Under the pieces are notes generated by a model that ran no database searches, was not told the DNA's origin, and worked only from the letters and a program-made list of their open reading frames with translations. Positions 1 to 11,610 of a stretch of DNA of 32,408 nt are shown in pieces (within the stretch, counting starts at the first letter, position 1; each line of letters starts with the position of its first letter). Source of the stretch: Chromera velia (lineage: Eukaryota > Sar > Chromeraceae); NCBI GenBank assembly GCA_018398765.1, contig JAHBMJ010000720.1, forward strand, positions 2,501 through 34,908, given 5' to 3'. A program made the position numbers and the translations under genes.

Positions 1-3000
1 CTCGACTTTTTCTTTGGAGTCCCGCTAGCGAGCTGCGAGGAGGGGAAGTCCACTGTATCTTCGCAAAAGGAGAGACGGGACCGAGACATTTGGCTCGAGA
101 CCCCTCTCCAGTTTGCAAGTGCCCTGCTGGGAGGGCTGGCAATGGGAGGGCTGGCAACAGGAGAAGAGAGGTCGCTCCTCATGCGTTCGAAGTCGGAGGG
201 CGGGGGTTGCGGGGCGACTCCGTCAAAGGAGAAGAACGACCCTTCTTTTCTGGGAGACACCGGAAGCGGACTTTGAGACTCGCGGAAACTTTGCGTGAGA
301 GGTGAAGAGGGTCGAAGAAAAGGGTCTAACATTGATTGAATGAGAAGGGCGGGTTCGGATGCCTCTGTCATTTGGTCATTGAGGGTGAGTCGGGTGAGGA
401 AGTGAGGGACTGCATGAATTGGGGGATCGAATGGAGGAGGAGGATCCTGGCTTTCTTGGAAGGAAATGGAACTTTCGTCTAGAGGAGACGTCAGAAGGTC
501 CTCTAATGTGTCATGAGATTTGACTGGAGGTTTGATGGTAGACGAATCTCTGGACTTTCTTTCCTTCACGCCGGACCTTCTCCTCTCCTCAATGCTGATC
601 CTCGGAGCCACTCCGTCTTTGGTAGCCTTCCTCTTCCCTCTTTTCAAGAGAGATGAGGCTCTAGGCATTGGCGAACTAGGCATTGGTGAGCTGGTGGGTG
701 CATTGGGAGAGGCAGAAGAGGAAGACGGACCTTCGGTGGGCTTGGAGTTGAGTTGCTCCTCCTCAACTGGAGGAAGGGGACGCGCAAACTCTCTTCGTTC
801 CAGTAAGCTGCCTCTCTGCTCCGGACTTTTCTTCTCTTCCAGAGAGTTCGTTCCTGCTTTGCCTGCAGGTGTGTCAGCTCCGGCAGTGCCGACGACAGGA
901 ACAGCAGTCGGAAATACAGGAGATGCCACAGCCTTGAAAGGGGGGGAGTCGGGAAGGGAGGCAGCCACAGGGGTATCATTCGGATCTTCGGACTTGCGTG
1001 GTGAGACGGGTATGGGTTGATCCTCACGGGGTGGAGTTTCTGTAGGTTGGGGGAGGGGGGAAGAGGGGCTTTTTGCCGTGTGTTTTGTTTGAGGAGTGGG
1101 AGAGCCGCCCTTTGACTTGAATTTGGGGGATTCTTTTGAGTCCTTTTGGTTCTTCGACTGAGTCGGACTCCCAATTTGTTCGAAAATGCCACGAGGCTTA
1201 TCAGCAGCCAGATTGCCTTCTTTCTTGCCTTTTTCTTCTTCTTTTTTTCCCGCTTTTGTTGGAGAAGGGGGGGCACCGGATGGATCAGACGGTGAGCCCG
1301 AGCGGCGTCGCGGCATTGGAGACGAACGAAGCTTTGCTTTCGGTGACGTCTTTTCACTTCTTCCCTTGTCTTCCGTCTCCGTTTGCTTCTGCTTTTCCTT
1401 TTCGTTCTCTTTGGTTTTTCGCTCTGCCGGGGCCTCTTCGGGACTGTTGAGACTGTCTGGGGCTTGCGGACTTTGCGAAGCTGAAGGGGGGGACAGAGGG
1501 GCAGGGGCGATGGGTTTCGGAGCCTTCCGTGGCTGCGTAGCGACCTTCTCTGCCTCTGCTGTTTGGTGCTCAATTTTAAAGTCTTCCGAGTGCTGCTGGC
1601 CCTCTGATTGGCTGGGCCTCTGCCAAGAAGGACGAGAGAGCTCCCTCGCTACCTGGGCTAGATCCTCCTCACTCACTGAGGGCTTCAGTGTGGGGAGACG
1701 GGCCCATGAGGGCTTTGAGAGTGATCGCGCGACATCTGCAAGGTCCTCATCGTCGTCCTTTTCCGTCTCTTTTTCTTTTTCTTCTGGCTCCTTCTTTTGC
1801 TGGACTATAGTGGACTCCGGCAGAGTCGCAGAAGGAAGCGGATAGGTTTCCTTCGGAACTGTAGTGGATGACTTTTGGGGGGAATCTGATGGCCGATTGG
1901 TCTTTTCTTTTTCCGGGGGGGGAGCCTCCTTCTGAGACTCTTTTTGCGCTGCTGCTTTTTGACGGTGGGGGGAGTCTATTGGAGTGTCCGCCTTCTTTTT
2001 CTGGCCTTCTTTCGTCGTCTCTGACATATTTTGAGCAGCTGCACTTGGCTCCACGGCTTTGGACTCTTTATCTGCAGATGACTTGACTTCTTTCACAGTC
2101 TCTTTGAACAATGCTGCACGGACAGTGGATGCCTTTCCCTTTTGCGATGGAGACGTTGGAGAGGTTTCTTTCAAAAGGGACTTCGCATCCTGAGGCTCTG
2201 GATTCTTTTCCTTCTTCCCAAGCAGTGCCTCAGTGGTGATGGGGCTCTTTGTGCGCTGTTGGCTTGAGCTCAGTTCGGGACTCCTGGCACGCGTGAGTTC
2301 AACCGAATCTTTCCGAGCCTTTGATTTAGCTTTCTCTTCTCCTTTTGCAGGTGTTTCCTGATTCTTCTTTTTCGGACTTCCTTTCAGTTTTTCCTTCTCT
2401 TTCTCTTTCTTCTTTTTCTTGTCGTCTCCAAGTTGGAATGCTCTGAGATCTGCTTTTGCCTTCGCCGGGGATGAATGTGACGGGTCAGTCTCAGAGGAGA
2501 CTAGACGGTCGGTGTCCCCCTCATGTGGAGAAAGGGCGGATGAGACGCCACCGGAGCTCGGTCCAGGGGAAGTGGGGCCCATTTGGTTTTCCTGCATGCA
2601 GGGTTAATTGTTTGATGAATGAACAGAAATGCAAATATCAATACATGCACTCAGAGGTAGGTCCGGAAAGAAGACTTGCATGAATCTTAACTGCCAGAAG
2701 CTCGGCTCCACCTGGCTTATTCATTCACTCACTCATTCATTCATTCATTCATTCACTCACTCATTCATTCATTCATTCATTTACTCACAAAGTGGGAGTG
2801 AACGGGTGTCGTCTCCTAGATCCCTCTCGGATAACAAGGGAGGGGTGAAATAGAAGGTTCGGATGAAAAAAAGGGGGGGCACAGAAGAGAAGTGGCAGTT
2901 TGTGAGGCCATGAGTGGATGGAGGGAAAGAGGCAGGGACAAATCGAAATAGGGCAGCCAAAACGAACACGAAAGGTCAGGAGACCCACAACCAATTTCCC

Positions 3001-4472
3001 CTGAAAGGCACAAAAGCATAAATTACCAGCACGAGGAATTCAGTCTTTCTTCCTTTCTTTCTTTCTTTCTTTCTTTTTTTCTTTCTTCCTTCCTCTCTTT
3101 GCTTTCTTTTCTTTCTTTGCTTTCTTTTTTTTCTTTTCTTTTTTTCTTTTCTTTTTTTTCTTTTCTTTTCTTTTCTTTTTTTCTTTTCTTTCTTTCTTTC
3201 TTTCTTTCTTTCTTTCATTCGTTCGTTCGTTCGTTCGTTCGTTCGTTCGTTCGTTCGTTCTTTCTTTCTTTCTTTCTTTCGTTCGTTCGTTCGTTCGTTC
3301 TTTCTTTCTTTCTTTCTTTCTTTCTTCAGCATGTTGTTGAGTGTCACTTGAATCCTTTTCACCTATTCGTACACGGAATTCCCTGTTCTCTCCGTTTTCT
3401 GGCTCTGCTACCATCCTCCATTTCTTGAGACCATTAGAGAAACGAAACTTACGTCGCCTTTGTTCCTCTTCACGAAGGCCACTAAAGCCGCCTTGAAAGT
3501 TTCTTCTTTTTCAGTCGCCCGACTTTGCATCGAAAGCGTCGGAGAGTTGGTTCCTTCTGTAAAATTGGACATCGTGGGGCTCTTCGGGTCCAGCTCCGGG
3601 TCGTCTTCAGTCAAGGCGGCCTTCATAGCTTGCCTGAGAGTTTTACCTCCAAAGTTTCCCAACCTCTCCCTTCTTGAACTCTTCTTGAAAGTTGCATACA
3701 GGGAATCCGCGATGGCTATTGCGTCCTCACCAGCTTCTTCTCTGTGCTGAGAAACCATTCTCTTCAAAAGCTCAGTCGAAGACATGTCTTCAGTCAGTTC
3801 ACTCTCTGACACGGTGTCCAGAATCGGACTGATGCTCATACTCAAAGCCATGGCATCTGGAAAGTTTAACTGAGAATCCCCCGGCTGGTCCCCCAAAGGT
3901 TGCTGTGCCATGATCGGTGCCTTTCCTGGCAAGACTGGAACTTCATTCGCAGTCCCCTCCCCTGCAGGAGCAGCTCCAGACATGAGGGATAAGTTCGAAC
4001 TGCTTCGGGATAGCAGCATTTCAACTTGCTTAGCTCGGAAGGACTTCTCTCTGTACTCTTTCATGTCCTGTCGAATTGAGATCAAATTTTGCTGATCCCA
4101 GTGAACCCGTTTCTTTTGGTTCACGTTTTGCATAACGGTTTTCGTAGGGGAGTCGGGACGTCCTTGCGGGTTATCACTCGCCCTCCTGAAATTGGACTTA
4201 TTGAGGTCTTGAAGGCTAATCCGCTTTCCTGCCTCTGGAACAGAGGATCTCTGCGGACTCAAGACGGGAACAGAAGTGTTATTAGAGAACCTGCCAGTAG
4301 GAGAACGACTGCGCCTGGGCTTCAACGGAGCGCCCACGCCCACGCCTGTCCCAGGTCTTTGCACGGGTTCGAGAGTTGACCTCGGGGAGGGCAGGTTGCG
4401 TGGGGAGACCCCCACCCCCACTCGAGGCGGACCCTGCCTCCCGTTCAGGGCACCACTCTGCCATCCACTCAT
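1..4472 (-). CDS. Large disordered Ser/Pro/Lys-rich protein, two exons, 3' part beyond the window edge
   Basis: Exon 1 is 4472-3453 (M1 to D340, phase 0) and ends at a GTAAGT donor. Exon 2 starts at 2591 after the acceptor TGCATGCAG and stays open on the minus strand to base 1, more than 860 codons, so the protein exceeds 1,200 residues and is incomplete. An open frame of that length supports a real gene. Composition is low complexity: many SP, SPT and SPR sites and long KEKEK stretches; no globular enzyme domain is visible. Residues 120-125 (KKRVHW) fit the RVxF docking motif for protein phosphatase 1, and the following WDQQNL slightly recalls inhibitor-2 (WDExNI), but the other inhibitor-2 motifs are absent. 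Exon 2 carries two copies of a LAxVARxLSxPSW unit (about 1692-1755 and 1622-1675). The function is unknown; a scaffold or phosphatase regulator is only a guess. The start is the first ATG of exon 1. Confidence 0.7.
2719..2788. repeat. (ATTC/ACTC)n tetranucleotide tract
   Basis: About 70 bp of ATTC units with scattered ACTC units keep strict 4-nt periodicity inside the intron of the disordered-protein gene. Confidence 0.9.
3046..3326. repeat. Polypyrimidine (TTTC)n with interspersed (GTTC)n blocks
   Basis: About 280 bp of imperfect TTTC/TTTTC is followed by alternating uniform blocks of GTTC (about 3218-3260 and 3280-3300) and TTTC. In the transcribed orientation it is GAAA/GAAC. Long reading frames here (KERKKER or FLSFFLS) are artefacts of the repeat. 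Confidence 0.92.
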
Positions 4473-6020
4473 TTTGGCAACAATGGGATTGGGGTTCTTA
4501 GATTGAACTCTCGAGATTCCTTTGGTGCCTCTTCAGACAAGAAATTCCAGACGAACGCGCTTTTCGGTTGGTGCGGATACAGGTTATGGCTCTGCAGCCA
4601 CAATGCTTTGCGAGCTAGTTTGCGAGAAGTGGCGGAAAGAGGACATGAGAACTGACGGAAAAGGGCTTTATTCGGTGGATTATACAGCTTGCGTGGTGTA
4701 TAAGCATATACACACAAGAGCCTTACCTCCATCGGTCGCTGCTATGTATTAAAATCATTTGTACCATGTATGTCTGTATGCGTTTTATACGTAAAGGTAC
4801 ATACAGAACTATATATTGAATTAATTTATTGCGATTTAAATCGAACAAAAATGTAACAGAAATTGCAGTGTACGTATCGGTATTCGATCCGTTTTTGATC
4901 GGCAAGAGCGAATTGCGCGCGTGTGCTCAATTTTGCATGAATGACAAAAAAAGCCCTTTTTTGAGCCAAAAAAAAAGTACGCACCAATCTGCTACGATCA
5001 TACCTTTTTTTTTCCAACACTAATGAATAAACCCTTTTTTCGTGTTTGAACCCTACATCAAAAAAAAAGCAAAAGAAACTAATTTATTTGTATTATTTTT
5101 TAAACTTTATGATCTTTTCTCATATATGTATGCAAATGCTAGGCCTGCCTAGGGTTAAGCCTAGGGTGCTAAGCCAGTCTATCTATCAAGCAATCATGAA
5201 CAAATAATAAGCTACGCATTAAAAATGATCAATAAGCTTGCTCCTAGAATTGACTAACAGGAAAAAGTGGAATCTTCGGACAAACTAGGCTAGATCCGCC
5301 CCTCATATATGGGGATGCGGCATGCATAACAAAACCCTCAATTATCTATCATCATGAACATCATATAAGATTTGGCATTGCTAAATCTAGAACTTAACAC
5401 TACATCATCAGAAGTATAAACGTTATTTTGCTATTGCCTTTCTCCCAGATGGTCTCGTACGAGAAGCAAAAAAACATTTAGATAGAGAAAAAAAGATGTC
5501 ACGTGTGTTTCTCCTTTCATTAAGTGTAAACCGTTCACAACACAGGTTAAACCTGTTCGGGCGGGGGGGTCTGGCAGTGATACCGTGTCTAGATGCTTTC
5601 TCTAGAAGCTAGTTGCACGTCGAACATTCAAGATTGGCACAGGAAGCCAATCCTCCGGACATAAATCCTAATCTTAACTATTATTATGATAACAGTTATT
5701 AATGGTACATTGTATGTTTATATAGTGATAGTACTGTTATACTAGTAGTATATAAGGCTAGGTACTTATAAATGCAATATGTCGTGAACTGGTATAAGAC
5801 ACAAAATCAGATAGAAACTAGGATGGAAAAATAAAAATATAACAACTTACTTGAAATAAGTATAAAGAAGTAAAATGTTTAAAAAAATGAAACTCCGTTT
5901 TTTAAAAACTACTATTTAAACTATAAATTACAAAGGGGAATAATTAGGAATAATGTGGTTCACTTCAAAGAAAACTAAATTAAATGGCAACCAGCCGCAT
6001 GGGTCATTGTGCATGCCAGG
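4473..6020. other. AT-rich intergenic spacer
   Basis: No credible coding sequence lies between the start of the disordered-protein gene and the 3' end of the next minus-strand gene. From about 4750 to 5990 the DNA is clearly AT-rich, with many A/T homopolymers. It includes a short direct repeat of GCCTAGGGT (about 5151-5170) and a small palindrome AGGTTAAACCT near 5545. The promoter of the minus-strand gene should lie just above 4472, but I see no recognisable core element. The AT-rich part may be decayed transposon sequence. Confidence 0.5.
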
Positions 6021-6488
6021 CTAGCCAATATCGATGTCCTCATCAAGCAATCCATCCCCATTTTGCTTTCCTGCAAAGCAAACAGCAGCACACAACGAAA
6101 TCGTAAGAGCCCAAACCTGAATCACTATGCTTGGCCATATGCCGTAAAGTGCAGAAACTGACGTCCTTAGAGATCTCTGTCGATTTTTGTTCTTTGCTGC
6201 TCCATCCTCAAATGCCAAAAGGCAGACACGAAAGACAACCTACTTCAATAAAGCACCGAAAATGAGAAAATCCCAGAAAGCAGTGGACAGAAGCAAACAG
6301 AAAGGGGGCACACCAAGAAAATTGTTTGGCGGCGACAATGCATGACTGAGTAACAAAAACGACGTTGTCCGGAATTTCCTTTGCCCGCTTCCCCACACCG
6401 GGAAGGGAAAGGTGTGAAAGGATGAAAACGAGAGGGGCCTCTCAGTCTTTTTCACTCTCTGAGTCAGTCAGTCAGTCAGTCAGTCAGT

Positions 6489-6557
<69 letters not shown>

Positions 6558-8907
6558 CGTGCGTATAATCTTAGTGTTTACATACGTGCCGGCTTGCATT
6601 TTTCAGGCGAGCTTCTTTCTCCCCTGCGTTGTGCTGTCACTCTCTACGTTCTTCATGTTCCTGACGCTGACATGCTGACTGCATGAAGGAAGAAGAGCGA
6701 GTGAAGAAAGAAGAGTACCACCGTTGGACAGCTAAGGGACTCACAAATGGATGGATCAGTTACTGGTGATATGGATCTTACTTACACACCGACTTTGTCT
6801 CACTCATCACTCACTCACTCACGGACTCGTCTCTCGTGTCGTTCCCATCCCCAGGCTTCCTGCCAGGTCTTGCAGTCTTCTCTTGGCAGCACAAGAGAGC
6901 CACTGCGCTGGTTGTGTCTCCTCTCTCCATGTCGAGTCAAACAGCGATCCCCTGAGGAAGTGAGTGTTCCTTCCCATCATGTGCCCTTCCCTTGCTCCTG
7001 CTAGCGCCGAGACCTCGACAGATTCGGGTGTTGATGTGCAGTCGCCGTTTCTTTCTGCCGGGGGGCGGGGCGAATCTTTCGGGATTTCATCTGACAGTGC
7101 GGAGTTGAGAACGCCAGGCGCCACGGGACATGCAGGGAAACACACAGAGAAAAAAAACGGGGAGACGGCGATTCAGAGAACAGAATCAAAGACACCCAAA
7201 AACGGCAGCACGAGTCAGCAACGACACCCAGCTTCTGTTCCAGCTCAGGAAAACTAAGAGCGGGTGCATTCATCTCGGGGATTTGACGGTTTCTTGAAAA
7301 TAAGTGCGTGACTGAACAGAGGAATCAATGAGCACGAATGCATGACCAAACAAACATGCATAGGAACCAACTGCTTCAACAGAAAAACCAAACCAGGAAC
7401 TGCAAGCAACATCGGTCGCTCGAACCTCCTCAAAGCGTAAATGTACATTTCGCAGAAAAGTCCCTTCCCGAACTGAGTGCCGAGACCGGAATGCACAGAC
7501 GGACAGAAACTGTTCGATCATTGTGCAGAATCCCGACATAATTGGTGGTGACATACAGGGGCACGGCAGGCACAAGACAGAAAAGCTGGGACAGATACTG
7601 CATGGGCATTTAATGATGTGTTGAGGAGGGCAGGGAGGCGGTCGGTTTGCATAGTGAAAAAAGCCGGTGACTGTTGACTCCTTGGCTCACCAACCTGCAT
7701 GCTGCCCCCCTCCGCTACCTGACGATGCGGTTGTTGATGCAGAGATGGCCAGTGTGCTATCAACAGAGAGGGGTGTGGATTGGATCGATCTGGCAGAAGC
7801 ATATTGGATCTCTGCTGGACCCTGTGCTTGAAGGTGACTGTAAGATCCATTAGATCCCTTCAGTACGTTTGTTTCAGCTGAGAGTCCATCTACATGCGTG
7901 AGGACACCTGTTCCCTCTGGACCGCCAGTCGAGGTTCTTCGTCCTCCTTCTGTTGCTGCTTGGTGTTTTGCTCGTAGAAGTTTCGTCAGGGCTTCCTCGG
8001 AATCATCCGAAAGGAGCGGTGAGAAGTCAATGAGGATAAACGGGAGAGACCTCAGAAGGGGGGGGCGCGAACGTAGAGCGGCACAGAGATCACTCAAAAG
8101 TCTGAACACAGAAGGGAAATACACACATACAGCTCATCCAAGGCAATGACAAAAACAGATGCACAGATACGACGTTTGCACGAAATGAGACCAAAAGAGA
8201 CAGAAGAACGGGTACCATCAATTGACAGACTGAGACAAGAATCGGAATCCTCACTCCGTTGTTCCTGTCGACAGGCAGGCTCTAGATTCATCAAGGACAG
8301 GCAAGGAAGAGCCAGTCGAAAAGACAACACTTCCATGCGTCTGTTTGATCACAGATTCCTGAGCTCGCACCCCAGTACTTGAAAAAGCAGAAAGAAGACA
8401 TCGAAGAGGCCATAAAGTCGAATCATCTCCCTTTCGACTTCTTCCCCCCCCCCGCTTGTGCCGCCCCGTTTTTTCTTCCAGCTCCTCTTTCTGCCTCTGA
8501 CTTCCTACGTCCCTCCCCTTTCTGGCTGCGTCGGACTATCCCACCCTCGTAGTTCGCCCCTCTTTCAAATCCAAGGAAGCCCTGCACTTCACCGCCTAGA
8601 GCCACTCCTTGCCCTCCTTGAACTGATGTGTCTCACAGCTTTCGACAGATTAACGCGAACACCGAATCGAAGGAAGCAAGGAAGCAAACAAGAAAAGAAG
8701 GAAGGAAGGAAAGAAGGAAGGAAAGAAGGAAGGAAGGAAGGCAGGAAGGAAGGGAGGAAGGAAGGAAGGAAAGAAGGAAGGAAGGAAAGAAGGAAGGAAG
8801 GAAGGAAGGAAGGGAGGAAGGAAGGAAGGAAGGAAGGAAAGAAGGAAGGAAGGAAGGGAAGGAAGGAAGGACGGCAAGAAGGGAAGAAAGAGAGAAAGAA
8901 AAAAAAA

Positions 8908-8942
<35 letters not shown>

Positions 8943-11283
8943 GAAGGAAGGAAGGAAGGGAAGGAAGGAAGGAAGGGAAGGAAGGAAGGAAGGAAGGAAG
9001 GAAGGAAGGAAGGAAGGAAGGAAAGAAAGAAGGAAGGAAGGAAGGAAGGAAAGAAGGAAGGAAGGAAGGAAGGAAGGGAGGAAGGAAGGAAGGGAAGGAA
9101 GGAAGGAAGGGAAGGAAGGAAGGAAGGAAGGAAGGGCAGGAAGGAAGGAAGGAAGGAAGGAAGGGAAGGAAGGAAGGAAGGAAGGAAGGAAGGAAAGAAG
9201 GAAGGAAGGAAGGAAGGAAGGAAGGAAGGAAGGATGGAAAGAAGGAAGGAAGGAAGGAAGGAAGAAAGGAAGAAAGGAAGGAAGGAAGGAAGGAAGGAAA
9301 GAAAGAAGGAAGGAAGGAAGGAAGGAAGGAAAGAAGGAAGGAAGGAAGGAAAGAAGGAAGGAAGGAAGGAAGGAAGGGAGGGAGGAAGGGAGGAAGCGAC
9401 CAGCAGATGAGAAGAGGGAGTGACGGACCTGTCAGACAGGGGACTCTGGAGAAGAGACATCGGGTGGCTGACTCGCAAGACAGCATGGCGACTCAAGTCG
9501 ATGCCCTCCGGGAAGAAGTCACAGGCGCCCCCTGATCTTTCCATTTCCGGACTTGAACGGATGCGGGCACACAAGGCCGCCACATACCGCTCACACAACT
9601 GCAAAAATGCCCGCACCGACCCCCACATAGAGACAGACGGAGACGCCCTATGCTTCACTCTTTTCCTGCCTTATCTCCATGTACGTAACAGAAGAAGGAA
9701 AAAGAATCAAAAAGCGGACAGAGAGGCAGACAGACTGTATTGCTGTTTTTCTTTCTTTTCCTTGCGTCTGTTCATGCATACAACAGACAGACAGACTGCA
9801 TGATTTTTTCTTTTCCACCCTTGTCACAACAACGAATTCCATCCTTGAGTTACTGATTCAATGAACGAAATGAGCGACCGAACGAATGAATGAATGAACG
9901 AATGAATGGAACAGCGAACGAATGAACGACAAGTGGATGCACGGAGGAAGGAAGGACGGAATCAAGGAGTGCAAGACTTATCAAGGGACCAGGGAAGAAA
10001 AGAAGGAAGGACGGGCAACATTCATGATGAGAACCAAACTAACCGATTGTGCCAAATATCGCACATTGGTCTCTTCCGCAATGGTTTCACGGGAAATTTC
10101 CACTCGAAGGCCAAAAGCGGACTCTCCCACAAGTTTCTTTTCCGCTGCCACAAATCCATCAAAAGCAGAAAAAAACAAATCCGAAATTTTTGGACAGTTA
10201 ACTTTCAATACAGACGTCACCGACTGGGCCCACTCCTTTTCTCTCTTTGCACAGGCAGACACAAGGCTAAGTACGTGCCGCCTCCGCTCCTCCGGATTTG
10301 CATCTTCGTCCAGCTCTTTTGACGGTGCAAGAATGATTTGTGCAAACTCGGCAACAGCTTTATGAAAGTGTGCCACACTTTGTGTGGCTGCTTCACGGCG
10401 CTCCTCTGCACACACGTGGAGTGCCGTCACGAGGGTGTCCTCGTTGGTGTGGGAACTCAAGGCGAGACAACTCTCCGTCATTCGATCAGGAAGAAATTGA
10501 ATCAAAATCGGAGACGCCGCAATGCATGCAGATCAAAATTCGGCGCTCGATCAAAATTGACACACCTGTGACGACAAAGATCTCGAAGCTCTTTTCATGC
10601 AGACTTGGTACATCTCTTTCAGCACTTGAAAGAGGGTTTGGCCAGCAATGGCGGCTACCACTGTCCGCAGTGTCCGTCTATACTGCTTCGGAGTCAAGAT
10701 AGAGAAATTCATGACAAATCCTACAGAGGAGACGCATGATTTAGCTCGGACTGCGGAAAAGAAAGGGCGTGGAAATGGCGCGGAATGGCTCTCGCATGCA
10801 TGCATGCACCGAAAAAGAGACGGCCCGACGGGGGTCCGATGCATGGCGATCCGTCAATGCATGTCTGTCAGAGAGCTAGCCGAAGGCCGATCGATCCTGG
10901 AACCCCGGCCGATCAGTTCAATGACAGGTTGCCGATGTTGCCGTGGAGCGTACGATCATAACGAACACTCTTTTCTTCTCGATCAGTGCAGAACTGGTAG
11001 AAGTTCGCCGCCGACCCGCGTTGAGGCACTCGAAAGAAATGCATTCGACCGTCGGACTTGAAGGTCTGTTGCATCAGTGGTGATGCCTTCAGGCCGTCCA
11101 ATTTTGTGAGACCCCCCTTTCTCGAACGATCATCCAGGGTGATGAGTGTGAGTGAAAACAATTCCTTGAACTCTTCTGTCGCTGCGTAGAGCACGAAGCG
11201 TGGAGTCGCAGGGTTCCCTTCCCTGGCTGTATCTGTATGGAAGGGACTCACCTGAACTTCAGTCCGAATTCCGTTGCCGACAT
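6021..11283 (-). CDS. Uncharacterised 583-residue protein, eight-exon model
   Basis: The model is 11283-11252, 11222-10954, 10720-10566, 10472-10044, 9598-9429, 8101-7719, 7090-6827 and 6070-6021. All phases agree and the total is 584 codons including TAG. I do not recognise a family. The middle (exons 3-6) looks alpha-helical, with repeated Leu/Ala/Arg faces such as RLLSDLCAALRSR and FILIDFSPLLSDDSEEALT, recalling helical tethering or HEAT-type proteins. Exons 6-7 are Ser/Thr/Gly-rich and probably flexible; the C-terminus is acidic (GLLDEDIDIG). Exons 4 to 6 are best supported. Exon 1 needs a 29-nt intron (GTGAGT...CCAG), the exon 2 donor has two candidates (GTACGC or GTTATG, both phase 1), and the exon 4 acceptor GGAG is non-standard. 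The last two exons rest on phase agreement and a shared GTCCGT donor. The gene is head-to-head with the 5'-nucleotidase gene. Confidence 0.5.
6462..6563. repeat. (GTCA)n followed by (GT)n microsatellite
   Basis: Six GTCA units (about 6463-6488) are followed by about 60 bp of GT with a single A interruption and a short GCGC end. It lies in the last intron of the uncharacterised minus-strand gene. Confidence 0.93.
8672..9399. repeat. About 730-bp polypurine (GGAA)n tract in an intron
   Basis: Plus-strand GGAA/GAAA/GGGA units run almost without a pyrimidine for about 730 bp. The tract sits in the intron between exons 9598-9429 and 8101-7719 of the uncharacterised minus-strand gene, so it is polypyrimidine in the pre-mRNA. 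The long frames of GRKE or LPSF repeats it creates are not genes. Confidence 0.95.
9861..9930. repeat. (AATG/AACG)n tetranucleotide tract
   Basis: About 70 bp of imperfect GAATGAAC units lie in the intron between exons 10472-10044 and 9598-9429 of the uncharacterised gene. Confidence 0.85.
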
Positions 11284-11610
11284 GGGCGGAGGGGGTTCGG
11301 TTCACTCCGGGAAGGACGGAGAGGCTCGTGGGAGCTCTGATGTGAAGCCCGAAAAGTACACTGGCACGTGGAATTGTGCATCCAACACAAGGACAGGGGC
11401 AAGCGATCCCCGGCCGCCCGACAAAACGCCGCTTGTTCGAAGAGACTCCACGAAGGAGTACACGGGGGAGAAGTCAGTCAGTCAGTCAGTCAGTCGGTGG
11501 GGCTTAGCAATACGAAGAGAGAACTGCCAGCCAGCTTTTGTGAGGCACAGCTGATCAATTGGGTCGATGGACGTCTTTCCTTGCCTTCTTTCCATCCTGT
11601 CGGAGTTCGG
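11284..11610. promoter_or_regulatory. Divergent intergenic region between the uncharacterised gene and the 5'-nucleotidase gene
   Basis: The two predicted start codons face away from each other across about 327 bp, so both promoters should lie here. A (GTCA)5 tract is at about 11475-11496. No TATA-like element is evident. The role is inferred from gene orientation only. Confidence 0.35.

Larger units (their letters stand above)
2592..3452 (-). other. Intron of the disordered-protein gene, filled with tetranucleotide repeats
   Basis: The intron is 861 nt, bounded by GTAAGT at 3452 and TGCATGCAG ending at 2592. Both sides are phase 0, so the exons join as ...KGD/ENQMG.... It contains the repeat tracts at 2719-2788 and 3046-3326. 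Confidence 0.7.

Noticed and set aside
644..1845. Arg/Lys-rich minus-strand frame (644-1573) and Ser-rich plus-strand frames (520-1845)
   Set aside because: They are off-frame shadows of the continuous minus-strand frame of the disordered protein, which starts at a splice site and lacks stops.
2976..3428. KERKKERTNER and FLSFFLS open frames
   Set aside because: They are translation of the (TTTC/GTTC)n repeat within an intron.
6463..6488. GTCA, GT and GTTT tracts as CRISPR-like arrays
   Set aside because: They are plain microsatellites without spacers, in a eukaryotic genome.
6964..7257. Plus-strand frame opposite the seventh exon of the uncharacterised gene
   Set aside because: Low-complexity Ser/Gly sequence. 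The minus-strand exon fits phase and splice sites on both sides.
8458..9658. Long open frames of GRKE and LPSF repeats on both strands
   Set aside because: They are produced by the (GGAA)n tract, which has few stops in any frame. The only supported coding part is the exon at 9598-9429 on the minus strand.
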